NCBI GenBank assembly: GCA_964035575.1
Contig: OZ037833.1
Coordinates: 868,001-932,000, forward strand
DNA: 64,000 bases
Reading direction: 5' to 3'
DNA from: Rhynchopus sp. YZ270_cl-10
Lineage: Eukaryota > Euglenozoa > Diplonemea > Diplonemida > Diplonemidae
Below the pieces are notes generated by a model. The model made no database searches and had not been told where the DNA came from. It was given only the letters and a program-made list of their open reading frames with translations. Within the stretch, counting starts at the first letter, position 1; each line of letters starts with the position of its first letter. A program made the translations under genes and the position numbers. Below are positions 31,753 to 43,495 of this stretch, piece after piece.

Positions 31753-31801
31753 TGAAAACTTGGTTGTATTAGTGTAGACACCCAAGGATGAACTCCACTA
31801 T
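31753..31801 (-). repeat. Family C short repeat, SINE-like
   Basis: On the minus strand: TAGTGGAGTTCATCCT, TGGGTGTCTACACTAAT, ACAACCAAGTTTTC, then A-rich sequence. TAGTG and CACTA can pair. Other copies: 5798-5850, 26104-26152, 33903-33950, 34524-36398 (interrupted), 37647-37696, 41015-41056 and 42945-42995; weak ones near 40791 and 48355. All share one polarity. Confidence 0.75.
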
Positions 31802-32573
31802 GTTTTTTTTTATTGCGGGGGGATGGGGGAAACACAAAGAAAAAATTAGGAGTGCGGTTTCAATTTTAATAAGACCCCAAGCCTCATGTGCTCGAAGTCG
31901 AGGAGCATATATGGGGAGGTGACTGTACCCAATTACTGAGCAGAACCAATCGCCTGATTACTCTCACAATCTTTTTTTTTCTCCCAAAAAAAGAGAAAAA
32001 AACAGGAGAATAACTACCCAACTTAACTAGCCATTTTGTCGTTGTTTAGTTGCCACAGAAAAAGGCTTGTTAAGATTCATTTCCCCTGCCCCTGCTCGCA
32101 CAGAAAAAAAAACACACACATTTTTAAAAGGGTGAGAAAGAGGAAAAAAAAGACAAATGGCGTTAGCTTAATATGCCAGGTTATCAGAGGGTGTTTGTAA
32201 CCTGACGCGTCGGTCGGTGTATGGACCATCACCGTCACCCCCCCTGCCAAAGAGAGAATCGTGTTGGCGAAAAATATCGGGTTGTTTGTGCGTTCAAAGC
32301 CGGGGCGAAAAGAAAAGAAAAGTTTATAGGATGACCCTAAGCCTCTCGTGCTTGGTCACCTTGGGAAAAATAAAGGGGGTTGTAGACACGTTGATGTATA
32401 CACCAATCTGTAAAGAAAGAAAAGTTTATGAGATGAACCTAAGCCAAGAAAGAAAAAGGTATTTTTTTTTTGTGAGAACGCCTCACAGCCCCACGTTTTT
32501 TTTTTTCACCACCTAGCATGAGGGTGTTGTTGGAAAGATGGTTTTGCCTGTTTAAACAAAAAACAGACAGCTG

Positions 32574-33259
32574 CAGGGTTTCCGCCAAGGGGGACCGGGG
32601 GGGACCATGGACCCCCCCAATATTTTTCCCAGAAAAATCCGGATTTTTACAGGGGTTTGGGGGGGACCATGGTCCCCCCCAAGAAAAATGGGGTTTTGGA
32701 GGTTGTAGATGATCCCCCGTGGTCATGCGACCCCACCGTGCAGAGCATTTGGCTCGCTGTGCCAGAAGAAGTGGAAGAAAAAGGGGGTGGTGCAATCTTT
32801 TTAAAAAAGGGTACCGTGCGCCTGCGGCGCTGTGTTGCTAGCTATGTGATATTGATATACTTCCATCGATACTTCCGTGCATTGCCCCTTTTTCTAAGGA
32901 AGCTTCGGTGCAAGCGACGGGTAGTTATTACATGTTCCCACTGCAGCACTGTAATGACTGTAGCACCATACAATAGAAAAAGCAAACGCCATCCCCTTCC
33001 ACTCTCACAGGAACCCTTACCTTGTTAAGCTTCCACCCCCGACCTCCAAACAAACCACCTCTACCAGACACACAGCTGTGAAGCTTGACATGGCTGCTAT
33101 CAAACCTGGTGCACCCTTCGCCTCTCCACTCTGTGGCCTGCAGGGAGGCGCGCGCGAAGCGCGCGACGACCGCTTTTGCGGGGGGAAAAATTTTTTTTGG
33201 GGGATCTTTTTGATGGTCCCCCCCAATTCCTGAAACCCCAAATCCTGGCGGAAACCCTG
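32574..33259. mobile_element. CAGGGTTTCCGCCA TIR element
   Basis: Perfect 14-bp inverted ends CAGGGTTTCCGCCA over 686 bp, flanked by AGCTG on both sides (32569-32573 and 33260-33264). The CAGGG ends are hAT-like but the duplication is 5 bp, not 8. It contains mini-hairpins GCGCC-TGC-GGCGC (32818-32830) and a 7-bp-arm GAA-loop hairpin (33149-33165), as in the other CAGG elements. Confidence 0.8.
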
Positions 33260-33304
33260 AGCTGTCAAAAAAAAAAAAAAAAAAAAAAATGACACAACCG
33301 TTAT

Positions 33305-33736
33305 CCATGGATGTCCAAAGTACTTGAAGTATATCAAGTACTTGATCCCCCAAAAAACCCAATACTTGATACTTGAAGTACTTGACACCCTATTTTTTTT
33401 TCTAGTACTTTTTTACTTGTTCTCCCTCTGTCAAGTACTTTTTTCACAAAAAAAAACATCAAGTACTTGATCAAGTACAAAAAAAAGTGGGTACTTGATC
33501 AAGTACTTGACGTTTTTTTGCGAAAACAAGTACTTGACAGACTCTGCCTTAGGGTAAAAAAGTAAAAAAGTACGAGAAAAAAAAATAGGGTATCAAGTAC
33601 TTGATTTATGTCAAGTACTTGATCCATCTTCAAGTACTTGACTGTCATTTTGAGAGGAAAAAAAAGGGGGGGTCAAGTACTTCAAGTGCCATAAAAAATC
33701 CGAAAAAAGTACTTCAAGTACTTTGGACACCCATGG
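33305..33736. mobile_element. CCATGG foldback element full of CAAGTACTTG palindromes, TSD TTAT
   Basis: The ends CCATGGATGTCCAAAGTACT and its near-inverse bound 432 bp, with TTAT at 33301-33304 and 33737-33740. The interior has a dozen or more palindromic AAGTACTT words in inverted arms, so the whole can fold into one large cruciform. Same end family as 25345-25591. The target is a GTTATCGTGCA repeat also seen near 3805 and 5096. Confidence 0.88.
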
Positions 33737-34329
33737 TTATCGTGCAGCATCGAACAAAGAGAAGGTGATACTGGGAACAAAAAAAAACAACAAAAACAAC
33801 AAAACGACACATATCGAACCTTTACAAAGGTGCCATACACACAAACGCTAGGTAATGTTTTCGCTCTATGAAAAACTACCCACATTTGCCTTTTTTTTTT
33901 TTGAAAACTTGGTTGTATCAGTGTAGCCACCCTAGAGTGTGCTCACTATACTTTTTTTTATTTTTTTCAAACACATCCATCGTGTGGCTACTTTCACACC
34001 TCTTTTTCTACATCTTCTTTCAAAAAAATACTTATGTAACTACTCCTTTAGTTTCATTCCCCTACCAAGACAGAGTGCCTGCTGGACCTTTTTTTTACAA
34101 CCAGCCTGAAGAAGGATAGAGTCAGGCTAAGCTATCACCACTTTACACAACCAGAGGGTCGGGGTGAGGGGTGCTGAAAGTGCAAACGCCTCGACGGACG
34201 TAGACAATCAAGAATAAGAATGGTTGATGCAAGGCACCTCCGACTGACCCACGCCACCTGTACGATGTCAGACCTCGTAGCCAGTCTCTCGTTAAACAAA
34301 GAAACAATATGGTTCACGTACATCTTTAA

Positions 34330-34443
34330 AAATAGTAGGATCGGTAGGTAAGTAAAGTTGTTTTCGTTGATTGCACAATCATCCTGTTTGAGGGATGATT
34401 GGCAATACTATTTCTCCTTTAGAGCAAACTCCGTAGGAATAAA
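34330..34443. repeat. Family L element
   Basis: Runs from AAATAGTAGGATCGGTAGG to GCAAACTCCGTAGGAATAAA with ATAGTA/TACTAT pairing near the ends. The second copy, at 41900-42116, is longer because it carries an inserted hairpin. Confidence 0.7.
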
Positions 34444-34561
34444 GAAAAAACAGAGTAGTCAAAACACCAATAGAAGAACTTACGAACTAAATCAGCGCTT
34501 TTTTTTAACTCATTTTTTTTAAATTGAAAACGTGGCTGTGTTAGTGTAGATCCCGAGGATG

Positions 34562-35486
34562 CAGGGTCCTAGCTCAGTAGAACGGAAAAGGTGGCCCACC
34601 TTTTCCGTTGTTTTTTTTTTTTTTTTTTTGGGATTTTTTTTTGGGTTTTTTTTACACGGTGCAAAAAACCGGTTGGCCAAGGAGGTCCTCAGTGTCGTCA
34701 GCCAGTCCCCTTTGCTGTTAAAAACAGCGACTTGGCGTGGTCAATTTTTCCGCGCGAACAGGGATTACGCTCCACGTGTGGAACGTATGGAAATCCATAC
34801 GTGAATTGTTTTTGAAAAGGTGGAATCCATACGTGTCCATACGTAGGTAATTTGGGTTTTGGATTGGTGCTGGGGTGGGGTAGGTGAGGAGTGGGGCTCC
34901 GCCCCCACCTCTCACCTACCCCCTACAGAATTCTATTTGTAGGAGACAATTTTCTATTTTACCGGAAAAGGAGCATGCAGCATGGCGAAAGAAAAAAGTA
35001 GCGTACCGTGCGCCTGCGGCGCTAGATTGTAATACACCCTTCCCATGACATAATAGGCAATTTTAAGCGCAATTTTTAGAAATGTTGCGTACCGTGGCTT
35101 CGCCAGAAACTTTCGTTTTAGCAAAATATGGAAGTAAAGTTTACGGAACTGGACCATAGTTACCAACGAAAGTGCCATTTTATTTCAAGATTTTTTAAAA
35201 ATGTTGCGTACCGTGGCTTCGCCAGGAACATTTGGATGCCATGACTGATGATTTCTCCAGTTCTTCGAACTTTCACAACCCTTCTCAACCAACTTTGCCA
35301 GGGAGAGCGCGCGCGAAGCGCGCGCGGTTTTTAATTGTTTTTGCTTAGAATTGTACGTGTTGAAAATCCATACGTACTTTTTTTATTTTTGGGGGAGCTG
35401 CGTAATCCCTGCGCGCGAAGCGCAAAAAATTTTTTTTTGAGCCACCTTTTCCATTTTTTTTTTTTTTCTTCTGAGCTAGAACCCTG
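34562..35486. mobile_element. hAT-like MITE, CAGGGTCCTAGCTCAG ends
   Basis: 925 bp with 16-bp inverted ends (15 of 16 match), flanked by GAGGATG (seven of eight duplicated bases). It contains mini-hairpins at 35010-35022, 35095-35105, 35214-35224, 35307-35325 (8-bp arms, GAA loop) and 35413-35423. GTTGCGTACCGTGGCTTCGC occurs twice. The ends match those of the 45462-46078 element. Confidence 0.88.
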
Positions 35487-35501
35487 GAGGATGGCCTCCA
35501 C

Positions 35502-36387
35502 CAGGGTTGTTCCTTGTTCTCGGAAAAAACAGCAAAATTCTGGATTTATGTTCCCGTTTTTTTCCTTTTTTTGGGTGGGGTTTTTTGCCCTTTTTCGGGC
35601 TTTCCGAGCTCTACCCTCACTGTAGTGGGGTCATTTCGAGAAAATGGACAAGTTCTTGATTGATACAAATTTTGGTTACGACCACTAGTGAGTTGCTCAC
35701 AATGCTAAATGAGTGTCAGAACTGTGATTCTGGGCCCACTTTAACCGCCCTTCGAAATTCAAAAAGGGGTCCCAAACCCGGGCGCGCTACACTCGCGCGG
35801 AACTTTTTGCAGCTTTGGTCTAGTTGCATTTTTGGCTGCAAAATGCAAGGGGACCCCCAAAGACGTTGGGAATATTATTTGGATGGGGCAGTGATTTTGT
35901 ACCTGCATACACGCTCCCTCGCGGTAACCGCGTGCATGCCAATGAAGTGCTCTCTGGGGTTCGATAACCCGTGGAACCAGTGCTTCCGCCGATGAACGGT
36001 GAGGCGTTGCACTTCTCTTTTTGCGGAGCAAAAAATAATATAAATGGCGCCGCAGGCAAAAAATTTTGAGTACAGTGTAAAAATCTAGCTTCCGGCGAAC
36101 CCTTTTTTGCAGAGCAAAAAATGAAAAATGGCGCCGCAGGCAAAAAAAAATTGGGGGTACAGCCCTGACGGTGCAGGATTTTGTTGTCAATTTTTTTTTT
36201 CTTGCCCCCTGAAAACTCTTGCTTTTGAGAGTTTCGACCATTTCACCACACTGGTGGTGTGTCACCCACAGTGAAACCCACTAGAAACCACAAGAAAGCC
36301 CCCCAAGGAAAAAAAGGAAAAAAAAAAAGGAAAAAAAAACTAAAATCCAGAATTTCATGTTCTCGGTCCCACTTAGGAACTTCCCTG
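35502..36387. mobile_element. hAT-like MITE, TSD GCCTCCAC
   Basis: 886 bp with CAGGGTTGTTCC / GGAACTTCCCTG ends and an exact 8-bp duplication GCCTCCAC (35494-35501 and 36388-36395). It contains TTTTTGC-GGA-GCAAAAA (36018-36034) and an AGA-loop variant near 36104. About 90 bp (35612-35702) recur inverted inside the 45462-46078 element. Confidence 0.92.
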
Positions 36388-37885
36388 GCCTCCACATTTT
36401 TTTTTTTTTTTTGCACTTCGCCTTGTAAAGTAAGGCTGGTATATTTTACACACTAAAAAAATGTTGTTGCGGTTTTAAAAAAACCGCATTTTTGTTTTCA
36501 CCTCGCGAGCAAAATGGAACTCAAATCTAAAGAAGAAAAAAAAGAAGGAAAGAAAAAGCTGAAAAGATAAATAGACCCACACGCATTATGAAGATCTTTA
36601 CCACTAACGTTATTGTGAGAAGGAAAAACAAAAAAGGATTGTTTCATACATATTCTTTTCTAAACGAAAAGAAGGCAAAGAGGGCGAGAAAAAATGTACC
36701 CTAAAAAATAGAAGAAAACTTGAGGGATAAATATGCTTCAAAAGATGCACATCAAAAAGGAAAAAGATTGTTTCATATACTAACTATTCTACTGAATAGA
36801 AGGTATAATAGGGTGCACTAAATAAAAAGAAAAAGAAGAAATCATTGAACGTGCCTCACGTGACACACACACACATCTAAAACGATGTGAGACACTAACA
36901 CATAGTTCTTTCTCCCTCTTTTTCTCTCTTGTATCCACTACGATACCGTAAGCTCCCTTTTAACGCCCTCTGCTGTTCACGCATTACCGAGGTATGGTCA
37001 ACTAATTTTGGGGTCGTTTTTTTTTTTTTTTTTCTCAGGAAGCCTTCATTGTGCAATCAAACAGAAGACAGAATCGTTGTTCACGAAGTTTGTCTTTAAA
37101 AAAAGGTAGATGTTTATAAGATGAACCTAAGCATCTCGTGTTTTAGTCACCTTGGTTAAAAAAAAGAGAAGTTGAAATGTGCAAACACCTCGCCGTACAC
37201 CGGCGGACGCAGACACTGAGGGGGGGTGGGGAAAAAAAATGAACGCGAGACGAATACAAACGTATTTTATTTGCATAAGAAATGGGGTATGGAAATGTGA
37301 AGTACTTTTTTTTTGGAAAGTTTGGATAACAAAAAAAGAAGAAAAAGGGGGAGTGAAAAAAACATAAATCTTATCATACCAGACAAATATTCCTTCCGAT
37401 CAAATCTCAAAAAAAAAAGAAAGCAAAAAAAAAAACCAAAAACTTTATTAGATGAACCTAAGCAAGTTCTTCTTCCCCCCATCCCCTCCCCTTTTGCCCC
37501 CTTTATTTTTCCGTCGCATTTTGCATAAAGATTCGCTATTCGAGTGGTATCGGGGTTTGTGTGTAGAGAGAGGGGTAAATTATGTTCCACATATTTGGGG
37601 GTTTTTTTTGGCCGTTTCTCTCCGCACCAAATATATTTCTCTTTCTTGAAAACTTGGTTGTATTAGTGTAGACACCCGAGGATGAACTCCACTATACTTT
37701 TTTTAAATACGACGGCATTCAGATACCCAATCCCCACAACACACACGCCCTTTTTTGGGGCCATATTCTGCGCAAGAATTACCCCCCTATTAGTTATCAA
37801 AAAGACACACAAAAGCCCTTTCATCGCTGCTGACACAGAATGGCACTCACGGCTCCTCCCTTCCTCCCTTCCTCGCTTGCTGCCA

Positions 37886-40344
37886 TCATGATGCACAGGT
37901 TACCTGTTCATACACATCGCACTGCTCGCGAATGGTCTGCAAGAGGCCACGTGCAGCCTCAGACGGCACAGAGGCAGTGTCCACTTTGAGGTGCACATTC
38001 AGCAGGCCTTCAGAGTGGGGTGATGTCACCCATCGGCTCGCACCCTGTTTTTGTGTAGTGGTTTATTTATCATAAAAACAAAAGTGAAGTTATTAATGCG
38101 CCTCCCGCTGACCCATGCCAGCTGGATGAAAGCACTACCCATGCGGCCAACAACAGGAGATGTAAAAGGAAACCTAAGCAGACCTACCCCGTACCGTAAG
38201 AGAACGGTACACACAACCTGCTCTCTCGTCAGCCGGCAAAACAAAAAAAAAGTTTATAAGATGAACCCTAAGTCACCCCTTCATCACATTCGTTATCGCA
38301 CATTAGCTGCATAGGCTTCCACAAATTTGTTTGGGATGATGCCATAACAAAAAATAATACAATAATGGAAGCTCTCTCTGAGGTACAAAAAAACATGCAC
38401 TTCCTCGACCTCCACTTTCGCTATCGAAACCCTCCCTCCTCCCTCCCTCCCTCTCCTCCATACCCTCATCCCCGACAACGCAACACCGACACTGTTGACT
38501 AACGTTGTAAACGTCTGCGGAATTTCTCGCACCATCTTCACCAATTCCTCCTGCAGGTCAACCTCTGCCGTCTGCACATGCGCACCTCCACGACGCGACG
38601 GCGCCACACCCGCACCCGCACGCACACCACCCCTACCACCACACCCCCTCTCACTCTCCTCCTTGTAGATGCGCGCAAACTCACTCTCCAGCTCTTTGGT
38701 GTAGTGGTGCAGATCGTGCCCCGGAGGGTTAAACCGCTTGCAGTTATCCCAGACCTGCTGCACATCTGCCAGTACCGTTTCGCCCGCTGTATAAAGGTTG
38801 TTTCTCAACAGCGCTACTACGGTACCCAAATCCATTGGTCGCTTAATCACTGCGAGATAGCCAGGGGCACGGTCGCGGACGGGGTCGACTGGGCGGAGGA
38901 AGAGGAAGAGATCGTCGTCAAAACGGCGCTGTTTCAGGAAGCGGTGCAACGCATGCGCAGCCAGACGCACATCATCCGGAATCTGTTTTGCCAGAACCGC
39001 CGGCGCGATGTCAGCTATGCTTGCCAACGAGAAATCACTGCTCTCCGCAAAAGGGGATGGATACGTTCCCCTCAATGCATCAGGGCAGAACCCTTCTGAG
39101 GACGACCCCGATCCATCCGAAGACGCAACGCTAGGAGACCCATTCACCACACGCACGCATCTGAAACTCAATGTCTGCGGGCACTCCCCAGCCTCCACCA
39201 ACCCTAGGTCCTCCCCTACAACCCCAGCACCCCCGAGAGACACCCCACTAGGCTTCCTCCCACAGCTTTTCACCTCCCCATCGAGAATCAACACATTTTC
39301 AGCTTCAGGAGGCGGCAACGTCAAAATCTGCGGCGTCGCGCACGACAACGCAGGAAGCGGACGTCCGATACTGCGAACAACACTATGCGGGAGGTGGCGG
39401 GGTTGGAAGGAGAACGAAACCTCAAGAGCTGTCCTGGTAAGTTTTCCATTACCGGGAGCGGTGAGGTTGTCAAGCATTGAGGCAGACGCAGTGACTATAT
39501 CCTCCGAGGTGGTTACAGAGTACGAACCCAGATCTGATGAGATCTGCTGCAATCTACTGCCGATAAAGGGCAAAAACTGGGCATCTCCTGCAGACAGCAG
39601 GACTGCGCCGCTAAATCGCAGCCCAAATACAAGCTGCGGCACCCCTCCGACCTCACACGGCACCTCAACGGAGACGATACGTTGTGCACCCCCACATACA
39701 CACCCCAGATCCGACGAAATCAAACACGCACACCCACCACGCCGCTTCCTTTTCAATACGGCACTCAACGATGTGGTCTGCGCCTGGCAAGCCTCTGCTG
39801 TCTCCTCAAAGACACGCCGTGCTGCGTTTACTACCGTGGAAGGCGTTCCTTTGCGGGTCGATTTTGCGGCAGATGCGAGTCGTGGTCGGGTAGATGACGA
39901 CATGGTCTGAATAGCCGAACGCATCGCTTCAAGCGATTCGGTTCCAGTAAAGGGGCTGCAGAAGGGTTCCCAGGTACGTTGCGACGCCCAGGCTGCGCGA
40001 ACGGCAGCAGTCGCCGTTTCGTCGCTATGAGAGAGGAGGAAGGCGGCGTCGCTCAGATCTGTCGGAGCTGCCTCGGGGTTCGCCAACGGAGAAGGTGAAG
40101 GCCCCTCGGCGTACTCTGTCAAATGCTTCTCACGCCGATGCACTTCCGCCCCTTCCCCATACACCAATCCCACCTCCTCATCCCCCAACCGAAAGCAAGC
40201 CGGGACACTCACCCCCAAATCTTTTCCGACCATTTGAAGGAGGGGGGGGGAGGGGAGGGGGAGGGAGGAGAAAAGAGTGTAGTAAAAAGGCCTCCCCCCG
40301 CCCTCAAGCTGTCTGATAGACAAGAAGGTGTTCTGGTGCTGCAC
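37886..40344 (-). CDS. Bromodomain protein, two exons
   Basis: A chromatin reader predicted to bind acetyl-lysine. The bromodomain (about residues 445-560) includes YLAVIKRPMDLGTVVALL, ADVQQVWDNCKRFNPPG with the acetyl-lysine-contacting Asn in FN, and a final ELESEFARIYKE helix. The N-terminal 400 residues are Ser/Pro-rich with a Cys cluster (GGCACLISSDLGCVCGG) and match no domain I know. Exon 1 (38464-40344) ends at ATGAGG|GTATGG. A 419-nt intron joins in phase 0 to 37886-38044, adding GASRWVTSPHSEGLLNVH...DVYEQVTCAS. Without splicing the frame runs into a family A-type repeat and ends at 38293. ATG at 40233 (MVGKDLGV) is a better start than 40344, because the codons between lie in a C/T tract. 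Confidence 0.88.
38045..38463 (-). other. Bromodomain-gene intron containing repeats
   Basis: Donor AGG|GTATGG, acceptor AAACAG|GGTGCG, phase 0. It holds a family A half-copy (38252), a CGTTATCGCA block shared with 2985 and 3805, a TTCCACAAATTTGTTTGG block shared with 3015, and a block resembling 14085 and 34225. The coding-like composition of the downstream exon supports the model. Confidence 0.75.
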
Positions 40345-41899
40345 CCATATAGTAGGGGGAGTGGAGGCGATGGGAGTGGAAGAAAGTGTGTAGATAGAGT
40401 TAAGAGGAACCCGCCTGGTGAAGAGGTGGTGTGGGGTTTATGTGGAGGGGGGGGGGGAAAGGGGGGGGGCAAGAAATGCTTGTTTATCCCTCACAGAATG
40501 ATTAATTATTTTCAATCGAAAGATGGAGTTTTTTGTCCAAAAACAGAAGAACGTTTTTTGGCAACCTTTGGCGGCTGTCACCATGCAGCTCCACCCTCTC
40601 TGTTTATGCGCATTTCCCTACCAATGATGTACCGTCATTAAAAAAAAACATCAAAAAATGGTGTGATCACCAAACCGATTCTCCGTGGTTCACCCGAAGG
40701 TGCTCCAGTAAGGTATAACCCCTAGCAGTTCTAAAAAAAAAAAGAAGAAAAACAAGAAAAGGGGGGTTTGTATTGCTTTGTTTTTTTTTTTTGAATGTGG
40801 CAGTGGAGTCCACTATTGTTTTTTTTTCCTATTTTACGAAAAATTCTTCGCCTGGAATGGGGGGGGGTTGGGTAATGGGGTAATGAAGGGTATTTTGGAC
40901 AAATAAAAAAAAAACGAAATAATTAACACGATGGCAACTTTTAACTTGTTGTTTAGACGGTCACCTGCCCGAAGACAGGCTTCTGTACACAATGTATTGG
41001 GTTGTTTTGTTGTTTGAAAACTTGGTTTAGTGCAGACGAGGATGAACTACACTACATTGATTTTTTCCCCCCATTTTCTTCCAGACATGGTGTCATTGTA
41101 GTTGTAAGAGCGATTCGCTCGAAGGTTACCGACACCAAGGCTTGGATTTCTGTGAGGTGAAGAAAAAAAAAATTTTTTTTTTAAATGCGCGCCACATTTG
41201 TAGGTGCAGTGAGGGGGACTTCCAAATATGGGCGGGAGGGAGATGAGAAGTAAAAAGGGGGGGGGGAAAAAAGGTCAGGTGCGCCATCTAAGCCTCTCTC
41301 GTGCTTAGAGGTCTGGGAGGTGACAAATGGTGCCCAATACTGGGGCCGCATTTATCAACGTCAAAGAACAAGGGATAAGAAAAGCGAGAGAAAAAAAACT
41401 GGAAAAAAATTTTTTTTTGGGTGATGGGTTGGGTCGCGCAGGGGGACACACAACCAGCATCGGTTGAAAAAAAAAAGGGAAAAAAATAAAAAAAAGAGCG
41501 GCTAAAACGTGCTAAAAAAACGCATCTCAAAAAAAAATAAATAAATACAAAATGAGAAAAACGACATTGTGTCGATATCCGCTCCTTCAAAAAAAAAAAA
41601 AATCTTTTTTAAGCTGCCCTCCCACCACACCCTAGAGGTGGGGGATGTCTGAGACATAAGAAGAACGAAAGTATTTCAACATATGCAAATCAATAAATTG
41701 ATAGCATAGGAGAAACAAAGAATCGAAAAAAAAAAAAAAACACTTTTCTCCTTAATGCTTTGTATAATACACCCAAAAGGTGGAGGGGAAGGGGCACTGT
41801 ATGCTGCTTTGTTTATTTTAATTTTTTTTTCTCCTTCTACGTGCGGAGGGGTACCAAATGTCACTACAAGGGGTGTTAGCACTACGTAGGTAGGGTTTA

Positions 41900-42116
41900 G
41901 AAATAGTAGGATCGGTAGGTAAAGTTGTTTCGTTGTGATATTGGCAAACCCTACCCGGTAGATACAATGGGGTAATTATCATAACACCCACGTTACTAAT
42001 ACCCATTTACGATAATACTCAGTGGGCATTATCGCAAATGGGTTTTAGTAACGCGGGTGTTATAGTCATTTTCCCAAAAATACTATTTCTCCTTTAAAGC
42101 AAGCTTCGTAGGAATA
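41900..42116. repeat. Family L element with an inserted foldback hairpin
   Basis: Ends match 34330-34443. The extra 41969-42075 is a near-perfect hairpin whose arms read GGGTAATTATCATAACACCC and GGGTGTTATAGTCATTTTCC with TTACTAATACCCATTT and AAATGGGTTTTAGTAA between them, about 44 bp per arm. Confidence 0.75.
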
Positions 42117-43495
42117 AAAATTAAAAATAAAAAGCCATATCACGGTAAAACTAACTTTATAAAGTTAATCAGGATAAATCTTTTTAGTAAAGACGTGAAT
42201 GATGCTTTGTGACGAAAGAAAAAGGTACTGTTTTGAAAGGCTCAACGCCTGTGGGACGCAGGCATTGAAAAAAAAACCTCCCCTATCTTCGTTTTCGTTT
42301 TTTTTTTTTTTTTGTATTTTTTTTAAAAAACCCCTATTGTCGTGCTAGACCCCTTCTCCATCTTTGGATTTTGTACCCTGTACGATGTCGGTTTCTGAAA
42401 GGGGATGAAATACGAAAAAAAAAAATTAGGAAAAAAATGAAGAAAAAAAATGAAGGGGAAAATATAACGTAGCTGGAAGACACGCCAGATACGACAGTTC
42501 TAAAGAGAAGAAAAAAAGGTATTTTTTTTGGCAATAAAAATGTCCTCCTCTCGGAGGTCATCTTTATTTTAGAAAAAAAATAACTTATTTCGATACCCTT
42601 GATAGATTTTACGTGAAAAAAAGGCGGTTTATCTACTGTGACACACACGGCTTCCAAAAATATTACTTCGAGAGCGATCGGTCACAAAAACAGCGTCGGT
42701 TAAGGTGGGGAGAGGGGTATGGGGTGGGGGGAAAGATCAATGAGCCCTTCAGGTCTCATTGGTAAAGGAAAATCTTGAAAAGAAAAAGAAAAAAACGTGC
42801 CAGAGCACAACACAGATCAAGAAAAGAAAAAAAAAATATTCAAGAATTCTGGAGAGATGCGAGAAAAGGGAGGAATGGGAAGAAGGAAGAGGTTGGTTGA
42901 CACACGCAAACAATCTTGTGGTTTTTTTTTTTTTTTTTTTTTTTGAAAACTTGGTTGTATTAAGTGTAGCCACCCTAGAGTGTGCTCCACTATATACGTT
43001 TTTTTTTTCCTACCAACCCAGGGAAAAGAATATGGGGCCAAGGGGAGGGGGGGGAGAAAAAAAAAGGGGGGGAAACGTGAGGATGCATGTTAGAAGTAGT
43101 GTGTGCTGCTGTGCATTTGTATTAATTACTGCACGCAGTCTCTACTGTGACACACTGTCATCACTCTTCTTCTTTTTTCATTTGGTATCAACAATTCACT
43201 TTTAAACCAACTGGGCACAGTACTCTAAATGGGTTTTGGCGTAAAAAAAAAGCGCCCAAAAAAAAAATAAAATTCCCAAATTCGTCGAACTTATTTGTAC
43301 AATAAGTTTTCTTGGAAATCTGTATTTCTGTGCTCAATTGCAGGTCGAAACCTTACTCTAAACGTCGTCTTATCCTTAACCCTTTTTTTATGGTATCAAA
43401 CCATTCAAAAAAAAAAAGAATTTTTTTTGTTTGGTTTTTGACTACTATCACAAAAGGTAGCAGACGTTTTTTTTTTTTTTTTTTCTTCTCAGGAT

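Larger units (their letters stand above)
34524..36398 (-). repeat. Family C copy split by two hAT-like insertions
   Basis: The pieces 34524-34561, 35487-35501 and 36388-36398 together follow the family C order (GTGTAGATCCCGAGGATG, then GCCTCCAC, then T-run). The two gaps are exactly the elements 34562-35486 and 35502-36387. Confidence 0.85.
30325..37885. other. Intergenic spacer dense in transposons
   Basis: No supported gene. It contains repeats of families A, B and C, a perfect-TIR 122-bp element, three hAT-like elements, the CAAGTACTTG foldback element, a family L element and the second 40-nt repeat copy. 30500-31200 is G- and T-rich with nothing recognised. Confidence 0.75.

Noticed and set aside
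37663-37896. 77-codon minus ORF between the spacer and the bromodomain gene
   Set aside because: It is made of a family C copy and the 40-nt repeat; the real coding sequence there is the 52-codon exon in another frame.
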